In this document: positions 58,258 through 64,000 of the stretch, piece after piece | Layout of the letters: the number at the start of each line of letters is the position of its first letter | Position numbering within the stretch: the stretch's first letter is position 1 | NCBI GenBank assembly: GCA_964651335.1 | Contig: CAZYVT010000015.1 | Location: 1 to 64,000 of the forward strand | Reading direction: 5' to 3' | Source: 2-02-FULL-66-14 sp964651335 | Lineage (GTDB): Bacteria; Pseudomonadota; Gammaproteobacteria; Burkholderiales; SG8-39 | Length of the DNA: 64,000 bases | Notes under the pieces: model-generated | Database searches by the model: none | What the model was told of the DNA's origin: nothing | What the model saw: only the letters and a program-made list of their open reading frames with translations | Translations under genes and position numbers: made by a program

Positions 58258-59184
58258 TCAGGCCGGCGCCAACTGGTGCGCGAGCCGGTGGATCGCGGCC
58301 TGCCTTTTCAGTTCCTCCACCAGCATGCGCGCCGCCCGCGACAGCGGCCGCCGGGTGAGATTGATGAGATAAAGATTCGCCTCCAGGTGCGGCTGGCTGA
58401 TCGGATTGATGCACAGCCGCTCGGAGCCGACGTCGCAGAGCACGGCGGTGAACGGCAGGATGGTGGCCCATGCCGAGTGCGCGACGAAATCGATCATGCC
58501 GTGCACGGTATCCATTTCCAAGATCCGGGCGACGTTGATCTCCTTGGTCCAGATGCAGCGCTCGATGTTGTGCCTGAGGATGTGATGGGGAGAGGGAAGG
58601 ACCAGATTCAGCGGCGGCAGATCGGGCAGGCTCACCGGGGCGCCGGGCGCGAGACCGAGCGCACGTCCGCTGATCAGAACCATCGTGTCGTCGGCGAGTT
58701 TCGTGATCTCGATGCCCTCGTGCCTCGGCGGCTGGAGCACGACCGCGAAGTCGATCTCCTGCTCCAGCACCGCTCTTGCCAGCGGGTCGCTGAACCCTTG
58801 AATAAGTTTGATGTCGACCATCGGGTGCGCTTCGACGAACTGCGGCAGGAATGCCGGCAGCAGACCGCGCACCACTGTCGGGATGAGCCCCATGTTCACC
58901 TGGCCGGCGATCTGCCCGCTCGCCTCCGCCATTTCCAGCTTCGCCGTGTTCACCGAACGCAGGATTGCGACTGAATGCCGGTAGAAGCGCAGCCCCTCCG
59001 CCGTAGGCGTCGCGCCGCTCACCGAGCGGTCGAACAGCGACCGGCCGAGGATCTGCTCCAGCTTGCGGATCTGGGCGCTGAGCGCAGGCTGGGAGCAATG
59101 CTCGCGTGCAGCAGCCTTGGAGAAGCTCGCCTCCTCATAGACGGCGACGAAGTACTGCAGCTGGCGGATGGTAATCGGAATCAT
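58258..59184 (-). CDS. LysR-family transcriptional regulator
   Basis: 308 residues. HTH: RQLQYFVAVYEEASFSKAAA, QPALSAQIRKLEQILGRSLF, DRSVSGATPTAEGLRFYRHS. The effector domain follows, with GLIPTVVRGLLPAFLPQFVE. Convergent with the FmdB gene. Target genes are not obvious; the M24/FmdB unit and the membrane protein gene are candidates. Confidence 0.9.
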   Translation of the reverse strand: MIPITIRQLQYFVAVYEEASFSKAAAREHCSQPALSAQIRKLEQILGRSLFDRSVSGATPTAEGLRFYRHSVAILRSVNTAKLEMAEASGQIAGQVNMGLIPTVVRGLLPAFLPQFVEAHPMVDIKLIQGFSDPLARAVLEQEIDFAVVLQPPRHEGIEITKLADDTMVLISGRALGLAPGAPVSLPDLPPLNLVLPSPHHILRHNIERCIWTKEINVARILEMDTVHGMIDFVAHSAWATILPFTAVLCDVGSERLCINPISQPHLEANLYLINLTRRPLSRAARMLVEELKRQAAIHRLAHQLAPA

Positions 59185-59352
59185 TGCGCTGCCGGATTAT
59201 CCGCTTTGGGTACCGGTGGCATGGGAATTCCGTATCTCTTTTCGGCGCAGCCCTCTTCGTAGGGTTCCAGGCTGCGGTGCGCAGCCCCGGCCCAGGGACG
59301 TCCCAGCATCGCACCCGATCCTATTTTCTCGCTGTCGCTTGCGGTCAAGCTG

Positions 59353-60096
59353 GTGCTGACAGCCGGCATCGTCGTCACCGCCTCCGTCGTGGTCGAGCGC
59401 GCCGGGCCGCTCATCGGCGCGCTCGTCGTCACGCTGCCGGTCACGGTGTGGCCCGCCTATGTGTTCCTTTCACTCGATCACGACGCCGCGTTCCTCGCCC
59501 AGAGCGCCGAGAGCGGCCTCGCCATCAATGCCGTCAGCGCGGTGTTCATGCTCGCCTATCTCGTGCTGGCACAGAGGCGGGGGCTCATCGTCAGCCTGTG
59601 CCTGGCCGTCGCGTGCTGGATCGGCTTGGCGTTGCTCGTTCGCTCGATCGCCTGGACCGTCGGCAGCGGCGGTCTGCTCAATCTCGTCGTCTATGCCGTC
59701 TGCATCTGGCTCAGCAACCGCTTCCGCGAAGCGGAAGTACCGCGCCTGCAACGGCAATGGTACGAACTGCCGCTCCGGACCCTCCTCGTCTGCGCCTTGA
59801 TGGGAACGGTCCTGGTGCTCAGCACCTGGGTCGGCCCGGTCGCAACCGGCATCCTCGCGGTCTATCCGATCTCGACGACGTGCACGATGCTCATCCTCCA
59901 TCCCCGGATCGGCGGGCGCGCGACCGCGGCCGTGATCGCCAATGGCCTGTGGGGCCTGTTCGGCATCGGCTGGGGGCTGTTCGCACTGTGCATCGCGATC
60001 GAACCGCTCGGCACCGGAACCGCGCTCGCGCTGGCGCTCGCCGTTCCGGTGACCTGGAACCTGTCGGTGTGGCTGGCGCGGCAGCGCCGCCGCTAG
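59353..60096 (+). CDS. Multi-pass membrane protein of unknown function
   Basis: 247 residues from GTG 59353, with seven to eight hydrophobic helices (for example GPLIGALVVTLPVTVWPAYV, AVSAVFMLAYLVLAQ, LIVSLCLAVACWIGLALLV, GILAVYPISTTCTMLILH). I recognise no family motif. The true start is uncertain: no ATG or clear ribosome site occurs upstream in frame, which stays open back to 59263. Its stop overlaps the acyl-CoA dehydrogenase end on the other strand. Confidence 0.62.
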   Translation: MLTAGIVVTASVVVERAGPLIGALVVTLPVTVWPAYVFLSLDHDAAFLAQSAESGLAINAVSAVFMLAYLVLAQRRGLIVSLCLAVACWIGLALLVRSIAWTVGSGGLLNLVVYAVCIWLSNRFREAEVPRLQRQWYELPLRTLLVCALMGTVLVLSTWVGPVATGILAVYPISTTCTMLILHPRIGGRATAAVIANGLWGLFGIGWGLFALCIAIEPLGTGTALALALAVPVTWNLSVWLARQRRR

Positions 60097-61337
60097 GCCC
60101 GCTTCTTGGTGGCGAGCGCCTCGGCGATCGAAGTCTGTTCGCCCAGTTCCATCTTGGCGACAGCGTTGCGGTGCACTTCGTCCGGTCCGTCGGCAAAGCG
60201 CAGCGTGCGCGCATGCGCATAAGCCGATGCAAGGCCGAAGTCCTGGCACACGCCGCCGCCGCCATGCACCTGCATCGCCCAGTCGATCACCTGGCAGGCC
60301 ATGGTCGGCGCCAGCACCTTGATCATCGCGATTTCCTTCTTCGCGATCTTGTTGCCGACGGTGTCCATCTTCCAGGCGGCGTTGAGCACCATGAAGCGCG
60401 CCGAGTCGATCATGATGCGCGCCTCGGCAATGCGCTCGCGCGTCACGCCCTGGTCGGCGACCGGACGGCCGAAGGCGACGCGCTGCGTCGCACGCCGGCA
60501 CATCTTTTCCAGCGCCACCTCGGCCTGGCCGATGAGGCGCATGCAGTGATGGATGCGGCCCGGCCCCAGGCGCCCTTGCGCGATCTCGAATCCGCGTCCC
60601 TCGCCGAGCAGGATGTTCGAGGCCGGCACGCGCACGTCCTTCAAATCCACCTCCATGTGGCCGTGGGGCGCGTCATCGAAACCGAACACCTGCAGCGCGC
60701 GCACGATCTGGATTCCCGGCAGGCCCGCAGGCACCAGGACCATCGACTGCTGCTGGTGGCGGCTCGAATTGTCGGGATCGGTCTTGCCCATCAGGATGTA
60801 GATCTTGCAGCGCGGGTCACCCGCGCCGGAGGACCACCATTTACGGCCGTTAATGACGTATTCGTTGCCTTCGCGCTTGATCCGGCACTGGATGTTGGTC
60901 GCGTCCGACGAGGCGACATCCGGCTCGGTCATCAGGAACGCGGAGCGGATATTTCCCTCGAGCAGCGGATCGAGCCATCGTTTCTTCTGCTCCTCGCTGC
61001 CGTAGCGCTCGATCGTTTCCATGTTGCCGGTATCCGGGGCGGAACAGTTGAACACCTCGGGCGACCAGGTCACACGGCCCATGATCTCGCACAACGGTGC
61101 GTACTCGAGATTGGAAAGGCCTTCGGGCGCACGCGCGGAGTGCGGCAAGAACAGGTTCCACAGCCCGGCGGCGCGCGCTTTGGGCTTTAGTTGCTCGATG
61201 ATCGGCACCGTCTCCCAGCGCCGTTCACTCTTCACGTGCTCCCACCACTTGTGCTCGTTCGGGTAGATGTGCTCTTCCATGAAGGCGATGAGCCTCTTTC
61301 TCAGCTCCTGCACTTTGGGCGAATACTCGAAATCCAT
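60093..61337 (-). CDS. Acyl-CoA dehydrogenase, ACAD10/11-like (LvaC-like)
   Basis: 414 residues. FAD and substrate motifs: AFLMTEPDVASSDATNIQCR, KWWSSGAGDPRCKIYILMGK, QVHGGGGVCQDFGLASAYAH, ARTLRFADGPDEVHRNAVAK. The EPDVASSDATNIQ loop is typical of ACAD10/11 and its bacterial relatives. The upstream gene is an APH-type kinase, the other half of the animal ACAD10/11 protein. Probable role: breakdown of 4-hydroxyacyl-CoA or related branched acids. Confidence 0.86.
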   Translation of the reverse strand: MDFEYSPKVQELRKRLIAFMEEHIYPNEHKWWEHVKSERRWETVPIIEQLKPKARAAGLWNLFLPHSARAPEGLSNLEYAPLCEIMGRVTWSPEVFNCSAPDTGNMETIERYGSEEQKKRWLDPLLEGNIRSAFLMTEPDVASSDATNIQCRIKREGNEYVINGRKWWSSGAGDPRCKIYILMGKTDPDNSSRHQQQSMVLVPAGLPGIQIVRALQVFGFDDAPHGHMEVDLKDVRVPASNILLGEGRGFEIAQGRLGPGRIHHCMRLIGQAEVALEKMCRRATQRVAFGRPVADQGVTRERIAEARIMIDSARFMVLNAAWKMDTVGNKIAKKEIAMIKVLAPTMACQVIDWAMQVHGGGGVCQDFGLASAYAHARTLRFADGPDEVHRNAVAKMELGEQTSIAEALATKKRA

Positions 61338-61346
61338 GACTTTCTC

Positions 61347-62417
61347 CTAAGCTGCTCGTTGAAGTATTTTCTCCACCTGCTGCCAGCCGAGCTCCGCCAT
61401 GATCGGAGCGCGGCTTCCGGCGTCCCTGCCGTGCGCGCTCGCCGCTGTGCCGTCCACGACGCGCTTCGCGATCCCCTGCAAGATCGCGGCGATGCGGAAC
61501 AGGTTGTACGCCATGTAAAAATCCCAATCGCTGCGCGACACGCCCTCGCGCCCGGTGCGCCGGCAGTACATGTCGATGTAGCGCTGCTCGGTCGGAATGC
61601 CGAGTTCGTCGAAATCGAGCCCCTCGATGCCGCGGAACTGTCCCGGCGGAATGTGCCAGCTCATGCAGTGGTATGCGAAATCGGCGAGCGGATGCCCGAG
61701 CGTGGAGAGTTCCCAATCCAGCACCGCAAGGATCCTTGGTTCGCTCGGATGGAAAATTGTGTTGTCGAGGCGGTAGTCGCCGTGCACGATGGTGGTTTCG
61801 CCGCCCGACGGGATGTTGTTCGGCAGCCAGGTGATCAGGTTGTCCATCGCTTCGATTTTCTGGGTTTCGGAAGCCTGGTACTGCTTGGTCCAGCGGCCGA
61901 TCTGGCGCTCGAGATACCTGCCCGGTTTGCCGAAGTCCTCCAGCCCTACCGCCTTGTAGTCGACCGAATGCAGCAAGGCGATGACCCGGTTCAGCTCGTC
62001 CCAGATCGCAAAGCGCTCCGGTTTCGCCATCCCGGGCAGCGCCTGGTCCCAGAGCACGCGCCCTTCCACGCAGTCCATGACGTAGAACGCGGTACCGATC
62101 ACCGAATCGTCTTCGCACAGGCAATACGGCTTCGCGACCGGAAAGCCGGTCGAGTGCAAGGCGCTGATGACGCGGTACTCGCGATCGACCGCGTGCGCCG
62201 AGGGCAGGAGCTTTCCCGGCGGCTTTCTTCTCAATACATAGCGTTTCCCGCCGGCGCTCAGCCGGTAGGTCGGATTGGATTGGCCGCCTTTGAACTGCTC
62301 GATCTCGAGCAGCCCCTTGAAGTCATCGATCCTCGTTTCAAGCCAGGTCTCGAGCCGCGCGCTGTCGAGCCGGTGGCGCTCCTCGACCGGCTTGGTGCCG
62401 ACGAATTGGTCGAACAT
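61347..62417 (-). CDS. APH-family phosphotransferase, ACAD10/11 N-domain-like (LvaA-like)
   Basis: 356 residues. Kinase-like fold with GGQSNPTYRLSAGGKRYVLR (ATP lysine), TIVHGDYRLDNTIFHPSEPR (catalytic HGDYRLDN) and AVLDWELSTLGHPLADFAYH (DxD-type metal aspartate). Family members phosphorylate 4-hydroxyacyl-CoA. It lies 9 bases before the dehydrogenase gene. Together they match LvaA/LvaC of levulinate catabolism and the two domains of ACAD11. Confidence 0.87.
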   Translation of the reverse strand: MFDQFVGTKPVEERHRLDSARLETWLETRIDDFKGLLEIEQFKGGQSNPTYRLSAGGKRYVLRRKPPGKLLPSAHAVDREYRVISALHSTGFPVAKPYCLCEDDSVIGTAFYVMDCVEGRVLWDQALPGMAKPERFAIWDELNRVIALLHSVDYKAVGLEDFGKPGRYLERQIGRWTKQYQASETQKIEAMDNLITWLPNNIPSGGETTIVHGDYRLDNTIFHPSEPRILAVLDWELSTLGHPLADFAYHCMSWHIPPGQFRGIEGLDFDELGIPTEQRYIDMYCRRTGREGVSRSDWDFYMAYNLFRIAAILQGIAKRVVDGTAASAHGRDAGSRAPIMAELGWQQVEKILQRAA

Positions 62418-62462
62418 GAGAGAACGAAGCTTAAACCGAAACGGTAGAATCCGGCACGAAAC

Positions 62463-62606
62463 ATGGAGGTCATTTCATACCGCCGGGCGGCGGAACTGAT
62501 CGAGGACGGATGGACGGTCTCCACTTCCGGATTCACGGGCTCCGGGCACCCCGAGGGGATTTCGAGCGCGATCGAGAAGCGTTTTCTCGACACCGGCCGG
62601 CCGCGC
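62463..62606 (+). pseudogene. 5' fragment of an acyl-CoA:acetate CoA-transferase gene
   Basis: ATG at 62463 opens VISYRRAAELIEDGWTVSTS, GFTGSGHPEGISSAIEKRFL and DTGRPR, the conserved N-terminus of ketoacid/acetate CoA-transferases (family I, GxGHPE-type). After residue 48 the reading turns into nonsense made of the antisense 3' end of the EamA gene. The rest of the gene is deleted. It is divergent from the APH gene. Confidence 0.68.
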
Positions 62607-62630
62607 CACCGCCAGGCCAAACGACACCTG

Positions 62631-63557
62631 CTATTTCCGCACCGGCGCCGCGAGCGTTGCCACCACGACTCCAAGCACGATCGTCGCGATTCCGGCGGCA
62701 TGAAAGGCGTGAAATGATTCCCCGAGAAAGACCATCGCCAGCACCGTTCCGAACACCGGCAGAAGATGCAAGGTGAAGCCGGCTGCATTCGCCCCGACGA
62801 TCGACACGCCGCGGTTCCAGCAAATGTAGGCTCCCACCGAGGCGAAGAGGCCGACGTAGAGCACGCCGGCGCTCTCGACGGCGCTGGGCCACCGCGGCGG
62901 CGCGTGCAGCGTTTCCAGCGCAAACGCCGGGGCAAGCAGCAGCACGCCCACAACCGAAATGAGGAAGAGAAAATGGACGCCGCCGAGCTCCGGCGGGCGA
63001 CGCTTGAGCAGCACCGAGTAGATCCCCCATACCGGCATGGCGAGCAGGATCCACGCGTCCCCGGCGCGGACTTCGAGCTGCAACATGCTGGGCAGGTCGC
63101 CGCGCGACAGGATTACCAGTATTCCGGCGACGGAAACCAGCATTCCGGATATCTGCAGGCGATTGGCGCGCTCGCGCTCGATTGCCCAGGAACACAGCAG
63201 CATGAAAAGAGGAGCGGAGGAGTTGAGCAATACGGCATTGACGGTCGTGGTCGTCTTCAGTCCCAGATAGACCAGGCAATGGAACAACGCCACGCCCGTG
63301 AGCGCGAGCAGCGCGAGCAGGCCGGCGCCGCGTCGTATGGCGCGGTGCTGCGCGGAGAGCCCGGGCAGCGCGAATGGCGCAAGCACGAGCGCCGCGATCA
63401 GCCAGCGCCAGAAGTTGAGCGCGATCGGCTCGATCGCGTCGCGCAGCGCCCGGCCGATGACCCAGTTACCGGCCCAGAAGAGGCTCGACAACGCGAGCAG
63501 AAAAAAGGCCAGCGCGCGCGATGCGGTCGCCGCTGCGGGCGTTTGCGGGTGAGGCAT
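62631..63557 (-). CDS. EamA/RhaT-family drug/metabolite exporter
   Basis: 308 residues, ten hydrophobic helices in two EamA repeats (FWAGNWVIGRALRDAIEPIA in the first; PVWGIYSVLLKRRPPELGGV in the second). EamA proteins export amino acids or metabolites. Its 3' end abuts the CoA-transferase remnant on the other strand. Substrate unknown. Confidence 0.87.
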   Translation of the reverse strand: MPHPQTPAAATASRALAFFLLALSSLFWAGNWVIGRALRDAIEPIALNFWRWLIAALVLAPFALPGLSAQHRAIRRGAGLLALLALTGVALFHCLVYLGLKTTTTVNAVLLNSSAPLFMLLCSWAIERERANRLQISGMLVSVAGILVILSRGDLPSMLQLEVRAGDAWILLAMPVWGIYSVLLKRRPPELGGVHFLFLISVVGVLLLAPAFALETLHAPPRWPSAVESAGVLYVGLFASVGAYICWNRGVSIVGANAAGFTLHLLPVFGTVLAMVFLGESFHAFHAAGIATIVLGVVVATLAAPVRK

Positions 63558-63672
63558 CTGGAGGTGGCGTGCTTCCGGTACAACTTTCGAATGGGCCGAT
63601 TATCCGGGATGCGGGCAGGCAGGGCAGCGTAAACTGCAAGAGCGGCGTCCATCGATCGTTCTGGACTGCATC

Positions 63673-64000
63673 ATGAAGATCTCCATTCTTGACGATTATC
63701 ACGACACGCTTCGCACGCTCGACTGCTTCAAAAAGCTGGCAGGTCACGAGATCAGGGTCTGGACCGATCACGTCCAGGAAGTCGATGCGCTGGCGGCACG
63801 ATTGCGGGATACCGAAGCACTGGTGCTGATCCGCGAGCGGACCGAGGTCCGCGCGCCGCTGCTCCGTCGACTGGACAAGCTCAGGCTCATCAGCCAGCGC
63901 AGCGTCTACCCGCACATCGACATCGATGCCTGCACGCAACTCGGTGTCATTGTTTCGTCTAGCCAGCATCCGGGCACGCCGTCGTATGCTGCCGCGGAAC
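63673..64000 (+). CDS. D-isomer-specific 2-hydroxyacid dehydrogenase, N-terminal part (cut by window edge)
   Basis: 109 codons from ATG 63673. KISILDDYHDTLRTLDCFKK, EALVLIRERTEVRAPLLRRL, LISQRSVYPHIDIDACTQLG and VIVSSSQHPGTPSYAAAEL match the first catalytic half-domain of the SerA-like family. The Rossmann NAD domain lies beyond the window. Substrate unknown. Confidence 0.83.
   Translation, partial: MKISILDDYHDTLRTLDCFKKLAGHEIRVWTDHVQEVDALAARLRDTEALVLIRERTEVRAPLLRRLDKLRLISQRSVYPHIDIDACTQLGVIVSSSQHPGTPSYAAAE

Overview
The window reads as a high-GC proteobacterial chromosome segment, most likely from a betaproteobacterium related to Burkholderiales. The signs are MnmC, PBP7, a PsrA-type regulator ahead of a fad operon, LivKHMGF and TRAP transporters, CoxMSL-type molybdoenzymes and a general excess of acyl-CoA and aromatic-acid catabolism. 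A run of exactly 100 N at 10447-10546 is flanked by an identical 55-bp sequence on both sides, so the sequence is a scaffold assembled from short reads, probably a metagenome bin. I recognised no rRNA or tRNA gene, no CRISPR array and no transposase.

Layout. 1-3.7 kb: parC (cut by the window edge), two small unknown genes and parE, all on the minus strand. 3.7-10.4 kb: a VapBC pair, an enoyl-CoA hydratase, a TAXI-type binding protein and mmsA (minus); then mnmC and a ribbon-helix-helix/PIN toxin-antitoxin pair (plus). 10.6-14.4 kb: a lutA-lutB-(PaaG-like) operon facing an IclR regulator. 14.4-19.4 kb: egtD, pbpG, an Atm1-type ABC exporter and an ADP-ribosylglycohydrolase. 19.4-27.2 kb: a complete beta-oxidation operon (psrA-like, fadE, fadI, fadJ, yciA-like, SDR) behind a perfect PsrA-type operator that overlaps a sigma70-like promoter. 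27.3-34.6 kb: a GST gene, then a tightly overlapping operon of kynA, kynU-like, TRAP small and large permeases, a lipoate ligase-alpha/beta hydrolase fusion and a rhomboid protease. 34.6-39.1 kb: a Rieske oxygenase and a large STAND ATPase/SARP-type regulator broken by one apparent frameshift.

39.1-47.9 kb is accessory DNA: several toxin-antitoxin pairs (AbrB/VapC, PemK-like, RelB/ParE, Phd/VapC), an RTX protein with a perfect internal duplication, and many decayed genes. Several of the decayed pieces are 3' ends of genes (BTAD regulator, spore-coat-U, pilin-like, two SDRs), often directly next to a toxin-antitoxin or DUF cassette. This is the most unusual structural pattern in the window.

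47.9-64 kb returns to metabolism: a CoxMSL-like molybdenum hydroxylase, a full branched-chain-type ABC importer (livKHMGF order) divergent from an M24 peptidase-like gene with a LacI/PurR-like palindrome between them, an FmdB zinc ribbon, a LysR regulator, a membrane protein, an acyl-CoA dehydrogenase/APH-kinase pair that resembles the two halves of ACAD10/11 (LvaC/LvaA-like), a CoA-transferase remnant, an EamA exporter and the start of a D-2-hydroxyacid dehydrogenase.

Functionally the core is a fatty-acid, aromatic and organic-acid degrader: uptake (TRAP, TAXI, Liv), activation and beta-oxidation (fad operon, ACAD/APH, ECHs), branched-chain and tryptophan breakdown (mmsA, kynA/kynU), lactate-type oxidation (lutAB) and Mo-hydroxylase chemistry.
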